Shown here piece after piece: positions 8,374 through 17,510 of a stretch of DNA of 55,726 bases. Under the pieces are notes generated by a model. That model ran no database searches. It saw only the letters and a list, made by a program, of their open reading frames with translations, and was not told the DNA's origin. The stretch is from Bryobacterales bacterium. GTDB taxonomy: Bacteria > Acidobacteriota > Terriglobia > Bryobacterales > UBA6623. A program made the translations under genes and the position numbers. Within the stretch, counting starts at the first letter, position 1, and each line of letters starts with the position of its first letter. The stretch lies in contig JAPPLB010000119.1 of assembly GCA_028819575.1 (NCBI GenBank), forward strand, positions 1 through 55,726, read 5' to 3'.

Positions 8374-10077
8374 GTGGCGGACCGTATCGATCCGCTGACA
8401 TTGGCGGTCATCCGAGGAAGCTTGGAACAGGTCGCCGACGAGATGGACGCCACGCTCGAACGGATGGCCTTCTCTCCGGTGATCTCTGACGGCTTCGACC
8501 GCGCCAGCGGCATCTACGACAAAGAGAACGGAGAGGTGATCATCCAGGGACCGCGCGGGCTACCGAACTTCATCTACGTGATGGAGCATACGGTGCGCTC
8601 TGTGATCGGACGCATCACCGACATCGCCCCCGGCGATGTCTACATCGTCAACGATCCGTACCTCGGCGGCACCCACCTGATGGATGTCAAGATGGTCAAG
8701 CCATACTTCCATCGCGGCGAGTTGACCGCGTTTTTGGCCAACAGCGGTCATTGGCCCGATATCGGCGGCAGAGTACCCGGGGGCTTTTCCACCCACGCGA
8801 CCGAGATCTACCAGGAGGGGCTACGGCTGCCTCCTTTGGCTCTGTTCAAACGCGGCACATTGAATCAGGAAGTACTCGATATCATCCTCCACAACGTGCG
8901 CGTGCCGCGCGAGCGCCAAGGGGACATCATCGCCCAGGTCACCTCGCTGCATGCAGGGGCCGAGAAGCTGACACAACTCATCGACCGCCACGGGCGGGAT
9001 ACGCTCTTCAGGGCGATCGATGAGTTGAGTGATCGCTCCGAGCGGCTGATGCGGGCGCACATCGAGGCCATTCCCGACGGCGCCTATACGTTCCAGGAAC
9101 ACATCGATAGCGATGGTATCGATTGGACCCCCTTGACCATTGATCTACGGCTCACCATCGACGGCAGTTCCGTGCACGTCGATCTTTCCAACAGCAGTCC
9201 GCCGTGCCGAGGACCGCTCAACAGCGTGCTGAGCACAACGATGGCCGGGGTGTTCATCGGTTTCAAGCACGTATTTCCAGATGTGCCGATCAACGCCGGC
9301 TGCTTCCGCCCCTTCACGTTCGACATTCCTCCGACGACTTTCCTCAACGCGCAGGAACCGCGTCCCGTATCCGGGTGCGCCGCGGAGGTATGCCAGCGCA
9401 TGATCGACGTCATTCTCGGAGCGCTCGGACAGGCGCTCCCCGAAAAGGCCTACGCAGGTCCGATGGGCACCGTGACGAACCTTGCCGTCGGTGGCAACGA
9501 CCCGCTGCGCGGGTACTATGTCTTCTACTCGTTCATCGGCGGTGGATACGGTGGAAACCACCTGACCGACGGCCTCATCAACGGAAATCCAACGCTCGCC
9601 GTCGCTCGTACACAAGCACTGGAGATTTTCGAATCACACTATCCGGTTCTCTTCCGGCAGTATGCAATCCGTGAAGGCTCAGGAGGCGCGGGACTCCGCC
9701 GAGGCGGTCTGGGAGTCGTGTTCGAGTTCGAGCTTCGACGAGGCGACGCCTCGGCATCTTTACTGGGCGACCGGGGACGTTTTCAACCCTTCGGCGTGTT
9801 CGGCGGCAAGCCCGCGCGGACGGCGCGTCATACGTTCATGCTCGGTGGCCGTGAGTACACACCGGAACATCTGACCAAGGACGAAGGGGTCAGCATGTCC
9901 GCCGGTGACGTGCTTCGTTTGGAGACACCTGGCGGCGGTGGTTTCGGGGACCCCCGCAAACGATCGCCCGACCTGGTCGCCGAAGATCTCAAGCTCGGCT
10001 ACTACCATCGACAGACGGCCGAGGAGGAATACGGCGTTGTCCCATCCGACAGGAATTCGAAAACTGGAAGCGACTGA
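8374..10077 (+). CDS. hyuB: Hydantoinase/oxoprolinase B subunit
   Basis: HyuB-type subunit (567 aa), partner of HyuA in ATP-dependent lactam hydrolysis in the cytoplasm. Family landmarks include NDPYLGGTHLMDVKMVKP, FLANSGHWPDIGG, the SGCAAEVCQRM region, GGGYGGNHLTDG and the C-terminal RLETPGGGGFGDP. The start is a GTG one base after the hyuA stop (TAA G GTG), which fixes it and implies translational coupling. The gene ends 15 bp before the convergent cytochrome gene. The pair could serve oxoproline salvage or degradation of a hydantoin-like compound; sequence does not distinguish these. Confidence 0.9.
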   Translation: MADRIDPLTLAVIRGSLEQVADEMDATLERMAFSPVISDGFDRASGIYDKENGEVIIQGPRGLPNFIYVMEHTVRSVIGRITDIAPGDVYIVNDPYLGGTHLMDVKMVKPYFHRGELTAFLANSGHWPDIGGRVPGGFSTHATEIYQEGLRLPPLALFKRGTLNQEVLDIILHNVRVPRERQGDIIAQVTSLHAGAEKLTQLIDRHGRDTLFRAIDELSDRSERLMRAHIEAIPDGAYTFQEHIDSDGIDWTPLTIDLRLTIDGSSVHVDLSNSSPPCRGPLNSVLSTTMAGVFIGFKHVFPDVPINAGCFRPFTFDIPPTTFLNAQEPRPVSGCAAEVCQRMIDVILGALGQALPEKAYAGPMGTVTNLAVGGNDPLRGYYVFYSFIGGGYGGNHLTDGLINGNPTLAVARTQALEIFESHYPVLFRQYAIREGSGGAGLRRGGLGVVFEFELRRGDASASLLGDRGRFQPFGVFGGKPARTARHTFMLGGREYTPEHLTKDEGVSMSAGDVLRLETPGGGGFGDPRKRSPDLVAEDLKLGYYHRQTAEEEYGVVPSDRNSKTGSD

Positions 10078-10092
10078 ACCAACAGACGGCAA

Positions 10093-13041
10093 CTATTCCA
10101 CGTACAGGAACTCGTTGCTCGCGAGAAGCATCTGGCACAGGCTCGCCAGCGCCTTTCCGGATGCCTTCTCGTCGGCGAAGTTCGATTTCCGATAAAGGTC
10201 CCGCTGCTTCGTGAGGTGGTCCCGAGAGATCGCCATTTCCATGGCATTCGGTTTTCTCGCCAGGGCAAGGCGGTAGGCCCTTTCGATTTTCCCCTCGATC
10301 GACGCGGTCCCGGACAGGTCGTTCACGCGGTTTTTGATGTGCTCTGCGTGCTGCAACACGAACTCGTCGTTCATCAGCGTCAACGACTGCAGAGGCGTTG
10401 CTGAGTTGATACGGCGGTTGCAGTTGGTCTGCATCAGCGGATAATCGAACACTTCCAGGAAATTCAGAGGATAGTTGCGCCGCGCCAGCACGTACAAGCT
10501 TCGACGCCGATCGGCGTTTGGAGTGGGGTCGTTGCGGTCGATCGACTGCAGGCCGCTCGCGTCGTGCTCGATCAGGATGGCGGGCCCGCCGACTGTCGGG
10601 TCCAGCCTTCCGCTGACGACGATCACGGAGTCTCGCACCGCTTCGGCCTCCAGCCGCCGCATGTTCATGCGCCACAGCAGCTTATTCAGCGGATCACGCG
10701 CTTTTGCGGCGGCATGGACCGCGTCCGTCTGGCGTGAGGACTGACGATACACCGTCGAAGTCATGATCAGGCGGTGCAATCGCTTCATTTTCCAGCCGTT
10801 TTGCATGAAGTCGACGGCCAGCCAATCCAGCAGCTTCGGGTGGGTAGGTTGCGCCCCCAGCTTTCCGAAATTCTCGGGAGTGGCGACGATACCGGCTCCG
10901 AAATGGTGTTGCCAGATACGGTTCACGGCCACGCGCGCCGTGAGCGGATGGTCCGGGCTTGTCAGCCATTGAGCCAGAGCGAGGCGGTAGCCGCTTGTCT
11001 CACCCTTTGCTTGAGCCGGCCGATCGGGATCGGATTTACCGGGTTTCGACAAGACTTCCAAAAACCCGGGCTTCACTTTCGGACCCGGGGACTCCACCGC
11101 GCCCCGTTGCAGCAAACGCGTTGCCGGCGGCGGCCCCACGTCCCAGAGCGCCTGGATCTTTCCGTAGCTGCGCCGGTAGCCCTCGAGTGCGGCTATGCGG
11201 AGCTTGATTCTTTCCTGCTCAGCTCGGTGCGGCTCGTTCTTTGCGAGAAGCGCGGTCACTTCCTCGGGCGTTACTTCCAGCTTCTCGCCGAATTTTTCAA
11301 GAAGGTACTTCTGAACATCGGTGAGCTTCTCTTCGTCCGCTCGCACCGCCTCCTTCGCATCCGCACGGATTTCCTCCGGGAGAGCCTCGAGCCTTTTGTC
11401 GAGAAGCATGTCCTCGTAGGGCATTCGCAGATCGGCAAGCTCTTCTTCGAGCTTATCGAGGGGCTTCTGGATTTCAGCGTTGTGGCGATCGATCTCTTCC
11501 TGCTCGGGCTTGGCAACGTCGGGCAGATAGCGGAACTTCGGCTGCTTCCAGTCCATCGGGTTGTAGGCCGGAGTGAACAACGCGAAGAAGCGGTAATAGT
11601 CGCGCTGCGGAATCGGATCGTAGCGATGGCTGTGGCAACGCGCACAGCCGAGCGTCAAACCCATCAGGCTTGTCGATACCTTTTCCATCAAGCCGAACAA
11701 GACGTCGTGGCGTTCCTTGAACAAGTTCGTGATGTCGGAGTCCGTTCGATCGAAGGCCGTCCGCAAGTAACCGGTTGCGACGAGCGCTTCCACCGTCTCA
11801 TCCGAATAGGTCCCGGCATTGCGCCAGTCGACGAGCTCATCGCCGGCAAGCTGCTCGGTGACGAAGCGGTCATAGGGCTTGTCGTCGTTCAGAGCCTTGA
11901 CGACATAGTCGCGGTATCGCCACATGCCTTCGAATACATTGATCGTCGGAATGTCGTTGTCGAAGCCGCTCGTGTCGATGTAGCCCGCCGCATCCAGCCA
12001 ATACCTCCCCCAACGTTCCCCGTAGTGCGGCGAGTCCAACAGGCGGTCGATCATTCGCTCGTACGCTCCGGGCGCCGTATCCGACATGAAGGCTTCGATC
12101 TCTTCGGTGTTCGGGGGCAGGCCGATCAAGTCGAAGAACGCCCGACGCAGCAAGACCTCCTTGGGAGCGTCGGGAGAAAAGCCGAGGCCATCCGACTCCA
12201 GCCGCGCCAATACGAACGCGTCGATCGGCGTGCGCAAGCGCTTCCTGCCGCGGACCGCCGGCTCCAGATGCTTCCGGGGTTTCCGAAAGGCCCAGTAACG
12301 TCGATCCTCATCGGTGATCGGCGGCGCCTCCTTTTCCGTGAACGTCTTCCGCTCCGCGCCCGCCTTGTCAGCGCGCAACGCGAAAGTCGACGTGTCCACC
12401 CAATGGCGCAGCCGATCCAGATCCTTCTTGTCAACGCGGGCCCCCATGCCGGGAGGAGGCATCGCACCCGCCGAAACTTTGCGAATCAGGATACTGGCGT
12501 CCGCGGAGCCTTCCACGATCACCGGACCGTTCTGGCTCCCTCTCAGCAACGAGGCGAGCGAGCGCAGATCCAGCCCGCCCATCGACTCCCCGCCGCCGTG
12601 ACAGCCGACGCAATGAGTTTTCAGAACCGGCAGCGCCTCGTGATTGAACTTCTCGATCTCCTGCTCGGAAAGAATGATCTCCTCACGGGCGTCCGACAGG
12701 GCGCCACCTTCGATCCACAAGCGGATCGTTTCGATCTCCGCCTCCGTCAACGGCCGGTTGAACGCTTCCGGAGGCATCATCCGGCTGGAGATTTTTTTGT
12801 AGAGAAGACTTTCTTCGGGTGAACCCTTGACCAATACCGGGCCGTTATGGCTGCCCTTGAACAGCGACGCCGCCGTCCTCAGGTCCAGCCCGACCATCGA
12901 ATTACCGCCATGGCAGCTCAGACACTTGGCGGTGACGATCGGCAAGACGTCACGTTCGAAGCGAGGCGCCTGAGCGGCGGCGGCGGCTGTAAAACAACCC
13001 AGTATGACGACGAGTTTTCGGAACTCTCGCATGAAAGGCAT
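10093..13041 (-). CDS. Exported planctomycete-type cytochrome (two PSCyt1, PSCyt2/DUF1549, PSD1/DUF1553)
   Basis: A 982-aa secreted protein with a signal peptide ([17 protein letters not shown]). It has two tandem PSCyt1-type heme sites, CLSCH at 40-44 and CVGCH at 144-148, each followed by the GLDLR repeat. A DUF1549 region comes next, running from about residue 270 ([11 protein letters not shown]) through [15 protein letters not shown] to a third CxxCH, CARCH at 466-470. A roughly 100-residue charged, probably coiled-coil stretch follows (about 500-600), then DUF1553 ([17 protein letters not shown] to the end). It presumably carries electrons in the periplasm; no substrate is known for the family. 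The ATG at 13041 lies one base after the stop of the DUF1501 gene at 13043, so the two form a translationally coupled operon. Two PSCyt1 units rather than one is a notable variation. Confidence 0.88.
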   Translation of the reverse strand: MPFMREFRKLVVILGCFTAAAAAQAPRFERDVLPIVTAKCLSCHGGNSMVGLDLRTAASLFKGSHNGPVLVKGSPEESLLYKKISSRMMPPEAFNRPLTEAEIETIRLWIEGGALSDAREEIILSEQEIEKFNHEALPVLKTHCVGCHGGGESMGGLDLRSLASLLRGSQNGPVIVEGSADASILIRKVSAGAMPPPGMGARVDKKDLDRLRHWVDTSTFALRADKAGAERKTFTEKEAPPITDEDRRYWAFRKPRKHLEPAVRGRKRLRTPIDAFVLARLESDGLGFSPDAPKEVLLRRAFFDLIGLPPNTEEIEAFMSDTAPGAYERMIDRLLDSPHYGERWGRYWLDAAGYIDTSGFDNDIPTINVFEGMWRYRDYVVKALNDDKPYDRFVTEQLAGDELVDWRNAGTYSDETVEALVATGYLRTAFDRTDSDITNLFKERHDVLFGLMEKVSTSLMGLTLGCARCHSHRYDPIPQRDYYRFFALFTPAYNPMDWKQPKFRYLPDVAKPEQEEIDRHNAEIQKPLDKLEEELADLRMPYEDMLLDKRLEALPEEIRADAKEAVRADEEKLTDVQKYLLEKFGEKLEVTPEEVTALLAKNEPHRAEQERIKLRIAALEGYRRSYGKIQALWDVGPPPATRLLQRGAVESPGPKVKPGFLEVLSKPGKSDPDRPAQAKGETSGYRLALAQWLTSPDHPLTARVAVNRIWQHHFGAGIVATPENFGKLGAQPTHPKLLDWLAVDFMQNGWKMKRLHRLIMTSTVYRQSSRQTDAVHAAAKARDPLNKLLWRMNMRRLEAEAVRDSVIVVSGRLDPTVGGPAILIEHDASGLQSIDRNDPTPNADRRRSLYVLARRNYPLNFLEVFDYPLMQTNCNRRINSATPLQSLTLMNDEFVLQHAEHIKNRVNDLSGTASIEGKIERAYRLALARKPNAMEMAISRDHLTKQRDLYRKSNFADEKASGKALASLCQMLLASNEFLYVE

Positions 13042-13042
13042 C

Positions 13043-14518
13043 TCAGGCGGTTGCTGCCGCCGCCGAGTTGTATACCGGGTTGTCGATCAAGTCGGGCACG
13101 ACTTCGCCACCGGTCACCGTTGCGTCGGTCGGCGTTTGCTCGCGGCCTTCGTGAAGGTATGTCAATTTCTTGTGATCAATGCCCAACTGATGAAAGATCG
13201 TCGCTTGCAGGCTCGGGACGCTCACCCGATTGGCTGTCGCCTTGTAGCCGAATTCATCGGTCTCCCCGTAGGTGAGTCCTTTCTTGAACCCTCCGCCCGC
13301 GAGCCACAAGCTGAACGCATGCCGGTTGTGGTCGCGGCCGTCCGAGTTCTGGGTCGTGGGGAGGCGCCCAAATTCCCCGGCCCACATGATGATCGTGTTG
13401 TCGAGCAGTCCGCGGGACTTGAGATCCTTGAGCAGAGCGACGGTGGGTTTGTCGGTTTTCGCGCAGACCTTCGGCAATCGAGTAGCCAGCTCACCGTGGT
13501 GGTCCCAAATCTGTCCCGGGCCCGGGAAGATCTGCACGAACCGAACGCCGGCCTCGACCAGTCTGCGGGCCATCAAACAGCGGGCCCCGTAGCTTGCCGT
13601 GATGTCATCGTCGAGGCCGTACGCCTTGCGGGTGGCCTCCGACTCTTTCGAGAGGTCCAACACCTCGGTGGCCGCCAACTGCATCCCGGCGGCCATCTCG
13701 TAGTTCTGGATGCGCGCTTCGAGTTCAGACTCCCCCGGATGGTTGCGCAGATGTTCGGCGTTCAGCTTCGACAGGAAATCCAGGCTCTCCCGCTGCACAC
13801 CCGGAGGTCTCGGGTCTACCGGGCTCAGGTGATGCACCGGGGTTCCGGTCGAGCTGAATTCCACGCCTTGATACAGAGCCGGCAGAAAACCGCTCGACCA
13901 GACGAGCTTGCCGCTGGTGCTGTAGCCTTCCGGATCGCGCAGAACGACATAAGCCGGCAGGTTCTGGTTCTCGCTGCCCAAGGCGTAGGTGATCCAGGCG
14001 CCCATGACCGGCCGGCCCGGGAAGATGTTGCACGTCTGGAGCATGTGCAAGCCTTCCGGGTGATTGTTGTGCTCGGTGTACATCGAGCGGATGAGGCACA
14101 TCTCATCCACCTGCGTGGCCTGGTGGGGCAGGATGTCCGCCAGCGTCATTCCCGATTCGCCGTGCTGGCGGAAGTCGAACGGGCTCGGCATCAAGACGTT
14201 ATCGTTGTTCGGCTGGTGGATCTCGACGCCATCCGGATGCGGTTTCCCGGCGCGCCGGGAAAGCTCGGGCTTGGGATCGAACAGATCCATCTGGCTCGGC
14301 CCGCCGTTCTGGCAGAACTGAATGACGGCCTTCGCTCGAGCCGGGAAGTGCCCCTTGCGCGGTTCGAGATCGTTGTAGACAGGAGTCGCCGCCCGTAACG
14401 ATTCCGATTCCACGAGCCCGGCCAGCGCCAGGCTGCCGAAGCCCAGACCGGTCATCTCGAGCAGTCTGCGCCGTGAGAGCGTCGGTCTCATTCCAGTGAG
14501 CAATGTGCGGTTCGGCAT
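13043..14518 (-). CDS. Tat-exported DUF1501 protein
   Basis: A 491-aa DUF1501 protein, a family remotely related to sulfatases and alkaline phosphatases. The Tat signal is SRRRLLEMTGLGFGSLALAGL near residues 15-35. Family landmarks follow: VIQFCQNGGPSQMDLFDPKPEL, ITYALGSENQNLP, FVQIFPGPGQIWDHHGEL, MWAGEFGRLPTTQN and DHNRHAFSLWLAGGGFK. The start at 14518 has AGAAGG about 7 nt upstream; an internal ATG at 14491 also keeps the Tat signal. It is the first gene of an operon with the heme protein at 10093-13041, the usual partnership of these families. Function is unproven; a periplasmic hydrolase or oxidoreductase partner is the usual guess. Confidence 0.88.
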   Translation of the reverse strand: MPNRTLLTGMRPTLSRRRLLEMTGLGFGSLALAGLVESESLRAATPVYNDLEPRKGHFPARAKAVIQFCQNGGPSQMDLFDPKPELSRRAGKPHPDGVEIHQPNNDNVLMPSPFDFRQHGESGMTLADILPHQATQVDEMCLIRSMYTEHNNHPEGLHMLQTCNIFPGRPVMGAWITYALGSENQNLPAYVVLRDPEGYSTSGKLVWSSGFLPALYQGVEFSSTGTPVHHLSPVDPRPPGVQRESLDFLSKLNAEHLRNHPGESELEARIQNYEMAAGMQLAATEVLDLSKESEATRKAYGLDDDITASYGARCLMARRLVEAGVRFVQIFPGPGQIWDHHGELATRLPKVCAKTDKPTVALLKDLKSRGLLDNTIIMWAGEFGRLPTTQNSDGRDHNRHAFSLWLAGGGFKKGLTYGETDEFGYKATANRVSVPSLQATIFHQLGIDHKKLTYLHEGREQTPTDATVTGGEVVPDLIDNPVYNSAAAATA

Positions 14519-15200
14519 GAAAACCTTCTCAGACGAGTCTATTGTTGACTGGTGCGCCGGGTTTGCAACTCCCTGGATACGACTCGATTATACTCCCGCG
14601 CCAGCGCGGTGAAAAGTAGTCGACACTGTTTGTCAGCACAATAGAGAGCGTTCCCCTTTCTCGGCATGGTTTCACTGGGCGTTACCCTCGACGAAAGCAG
14701 TTCGGAGGGCGACGAGAACTGCGCGGCGAAAGGCGCTCGTCGTGAGGCTCACCGAGAACGGCTGACGGGGCGCCGACATTGACTCAGAGGCAATTTTTTA
14801 GCCGAGCAATTCCGAGCAATTCCGGGCAATCGTGAGCAGGGAAGCAGTGGCGTGGAGGCAAGAAGGCCGCGCCGTGCCGCGCGAACGGGGGCAGGCAAGC
14901 CGTAACTGGGCGGCGGGTGTGTCGGTCCGGGTGGCGGTTTTTTCTGGTGCGACCTTTTCGCACCCACGTTGAACCAAACGGAAATATTGTCCGTGTTTCG
15001 TGACTCGTGATTCGTGATGCGCGGCCCTCGATCTCGCCCATCGAGCGGGGTTGTGCCTGTTGTAGACCCTCGTTGAGCGCCAATGTCTTGTTCGTCCTCC
15101 CAGCTTTTCTAGCCAGTTTTTCCTCGCCCGCGTGCGGATCATGCCGGCAAGAAACATGTGGACCTGCGTCAATGCCAATTGATCAGGGGGATATTTCAGA
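14519..15200. other. Long intergenic region without a gene
   Basis: About 680 bp between the DUF1501 start and the NHL-propeller stop. It contains the candidate promoter at 14587-14615 and, at 14988-15020, a short run of the TTCGTG / GATTCGTG motif shared with the interiors of the dispersed repeats at 27290 and 30296. I see no coding frame with a recognisable product and no RNA gene. Confidence 0.6.
14587..14615 (-). promoter_or_regulatory. Candidate sigma-70 promoter of the DUF1501/cytochrome operon
   Basis: On the minus strand TTTTCA (14610-14615) and TATAAT (14587-14592) are separated by exactly 17 bp. This would start a leader of roughly 60 nt before the ATG at 14518. The -10 box is a perfect consensus; the -35 is only partial. 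Confidence 0.45.
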
Positions 15201-16097
15201 TCAGTGAGGTCGGAACTTTTGCACGCGCCAGTTCTTGATTTCCGCGACGTAGAGGTTGCCCAGCAGATCGACCGCAAGGTGGTGCGCGTAGTTGAACTGT
15301 CCCGGCAGCTTGCCCTTCTTGCCGAGTGAACCGAGGATTTTGCCTTCCAGGTTCAGCTTGAGCACGCGGTTGTTGTGACCATCGGCCATATAGATTTCCC
15401 GCTCGGGAGTGATGTGCAGACCCCAAGGAGAGCCGACGTGGTCCCATTGGGTGAGGAACTTGCCGTTCGGGTCAAAGATCTGGATGCGGTAGTTCTCGCG
15501 ATCGCCGACATAGACCTTGCCGTCCGGGCCGACGGCCACGGTGTGAGGCAGGTCGAATTCGCCGGGGCCCTTGCCGGGTTTGCCCCAGGCGGTCAGGAAG
15601 GAGCCGTTGGCAGCGAACCTGGCGACGCGAGAGTTGCCGTAACCGTCGCTGACGTAGAAATCGCCGTTTTCGGCGAAGGCGATATCGGTGGGCCCGTCGA
15701 AAGTGTCATCGCCTTCGCCGGCCTGCCCCTTGCGGCCCATCACCATCAGCACGCGTCCCGCATCGCTGAGCTTCAAGACGGTGTGGTCCGCCCGATCGGT
15801 GACCCAAATATGGCCCTCCCGGTCGATCTCCACGCCGTGGGCGGCGCCGATCAGCCCCTCGCCCATCGAGCCGACGACCTTGCCGCTACGGTCGATCTCG
15901 ATGATCGGATGACTGCCTCGGTGGAAGATGTACACCTGCTGCTGCGGTCCGATAGCAACACCGGGCGTTTCCAAGAGGTTCCAACCGGCAGGCAGCCGGG
16001 GCCACGAGGCATCGAGCTCGAACGGCAGGCTCGGATGAGAATCACCAGGCAGGAGTGAAAGGCCCAGCAGCAACAACGGCGCGATTCGCCTCAACAT
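15201..16097 (-). CDS. Secreted NHL-repeat six-bladed beta-propeller
   Basis: A 298-aa exported propeller with NHL repeats, resembling the peptidyl-alpha-hydroxyglycine amidating lyase-type propellers. The signal peptide is RRIAPLLLLGLSLLPG. Repeating units with the pattern GVEIDREGHIWVTDRADHTVLKL, DIAFAENGDFYVSDGYGNSRV, TVAVGPDGKVYVGDRENYRIQIF, GLHITPEREIYMADGHNNRVL and HLAVDLLGNLYVAEIKNWRVQKF occur about every 45 residues. The ATG at 16097 follows GGAGG. It is the last gene of the operon 19909-15201, 84 bp after the DUF1552 gene, so it may act as a binding or sensing partner of the DUF1592/DUF1552 pair. A close relative lies at 37203-38195. Enzymatic activity cannot be assumed. Confidence 0.82.
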   Translation of the reverse strand: MLRRIAPLLLLGLSLLPGDSHPSLPFELDASWPRLPAGWNLLETPGVAIGPQQQVYIFHRGSHPIIEIDRSGKVVGSMGEGLIGAAHGVEIDREGHIWVTDRADHTVLKLSDAGRVLMVMGRKGQAGEGDDTFDGPTDIAFAENGDFYVSDGYGNSRVARFAANGSFLTAWGKPGKGPGEFDLPHTVAVGPDGKVYVGDRENYRIQIFDPNGKFLTQWDHVGSPWGLHITPEREIYMADGHNNRVLKLNLEGKILGSLGKKGKLPGQFNYAHHLAVDLLGNLYVAEIKNWRVQKFRPH

Positions 16098-16181
16098 GAT
16101 GGCCTCCGTGTCTTCGTATCGATCTGGTTTGTCGGCAGCCGGAGACGCTCGAGCGTCGATCGCCCGGCCCAGGCGGACCGC

Positions 16182-17510
16182 TTAGAGGTTCTTGACGATA
16201 CCAGTGTTGTTGTTGAAGCGGTCTGCTTTGACGCCCATCTTCTGCGCCAGCGTCAGGTGCAGGCTCGTGATGTGGGTATCTTCGGGCAGAACAACACGGC
16301 GTCCGGGGTTCAGCGCGCCCTTGCCGCGGCCGGCGAGCAGAACCGGCAGGTTCTTCGTCGTGTGACCGTTGCCGTCTTTCAGGCCCGATCCGTAGAGAAC
16401 GATGGTGTTGTCCAGCAACGAAGCGCCCCCTTCGTCGATGGCCTTCATCCGCTCGACAAGATAGACAAACTGCTCAACGTACCAGCGGCTGACCTTCGTA
16501 TAGTCGGCGACGAGGTCAGGGCTTTCCTTGTGGTGCGAGATCGAGTGGTGATCGCTGTTGACACCGATGAACGTGAAGTTCTGGCGCGAGAACCCATGAG
16601 CCATCATGAGCGTCGCGACGCGCGTCGTGTCGGTCCACAGCGCCAGCACCAACAAATCCATCATCATGCGCAGGTGCTTGTCGCGGCTTTCCGGCAAGCG
16701 GTCTCCGGGTCGCACCAGCTCCGGCTCCGTCAACGGCTTCCAGGTCGATTCGCGCGGCTTCATGCTCTCCTGAATCCTCTTTTCGACGTCGCGCACGGCT
16801 GTCAGGTACTCGTCGAGTTTGCGGCGGTCGGCCAAGCTGGCCTTCTTCTGGAGGCGCTGCGTATCGTCCGCGACCCGATCGAGCAGGCTGCGCTCGAAGT
16901 CCAACTCGAGCGGCGTCTTCCTGCTTTCACCGAAAAGGCGGTCGAAGGCCGCCTGCGGGTTGATTTCCGGCTCGATCTTCGTATCGTTCTCGGCCCACGA
17001 AACGGTGTTCGCGAAAGAGATCGGAAGATTGTTCTCCCCACCGGAGCGCGGTGGATCGAGGCCGAGCTCGATCGATCGAATTCTGGTTTCACCGCCAATG
17101 TGCCTGGCCGTGAACTGATCGAGCGAGACGCCCATATCGGCTCGCGTCACCGTGGGGCCACTGGCCCTGCGTGAGAGCGGCGTGCCGGTGAGGAAGGAGG
17201 AAGTCGCCTGGACGTGACCCTTCACGCCGGTCGACAGGTTGGAGAGCACGCTAACATCGCTCTTGACCCGGGCCAGCGGTTCAAGAATCGGCGACAGCTC
17301 GTAGCCGAACCCTTCGCCTGTCGGATCCCAGTTTTTGGGATACACTCCGTTGGGCTGGAAGATGCAGGCCAAGCGCTTGGGGGCGCCGGAAGAGCCGCCG
17401 ACCCGAGCTGCCGTGGCAACGGGCTCCATGATGTCGAGCAGCGGCAGCGCAACGGTCGCGCCCAAGCCGCGGAGGATCGTCCTTCGGGAAACACGCCAAT
17501 TCTTCGTCAT
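16182..17510 (-). CDS. Tat-exported DUF1552 protein
   Basis: A 442-aa DUF1552 protein, a family analogous to DUF1501 and commonly next to DUF1592 heme proteins. A Tat signal is visible at VSRRTILRGLGATVALPLLD. Landmarks are RLACIFQPNGVYPKNWDP, LVLALWTDTTRVATLMMAHGFSRQNF, YGSGLKDGNGHTTKNLPVLLAG and a C-terminal VKADRFNNNTG. Its start overlaps the upstream DUF1592 stop by four bases (ATGA), so the two are translationally coupled. The product is periplasmic; its reaction is unknown. Confidence 0.88.
   Translation of the reverse strand: MTKNWRVSRRTILRGLGATVALPLLDIMEPVATAARVGGSSGAPKRLACIFQPNGVYPKNWDPTGEGFGYELSPILEPLARVKSDVSVLSNLSTGVKGHVQATSSFLTGTPLSRRASGPTVTRADMGVSLDQFTARHIGGETRIRSIELGLDPPRSGGENNLPISFANTVSWAENDTKIEPEINPQAAFDRLFGESRKTPLELDFERSLLDRVADDTQRLQKKASLADRRKLDEYLTAVRDVEKRIQESMKPRESTWKPLTEPELVRPGDRLPESRDKHLRMMMDLLVLALWTDTTRVATLMMAHGFSRQNFTFIGVNSDHHSISHHKESPDLVADYTKVSRWYVEQFVYLVERMKAIDEGGASLLDNTIVLYGSGLKDGNGHTTKNLPVLLAGRGKGALNPGRRVVLPEDTHITSLHLTLAQKMGVKADRFNNNTGIVKNL

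Noticed and set aside
10774..12822. A 682-codon open frame on the plus strand
   Set aside because: It is the complement of the cytochrome gene on the minus strand in GC-rich DNA, shows no domain and its residues are low-complexity Arg/Leu/Gln-rich.
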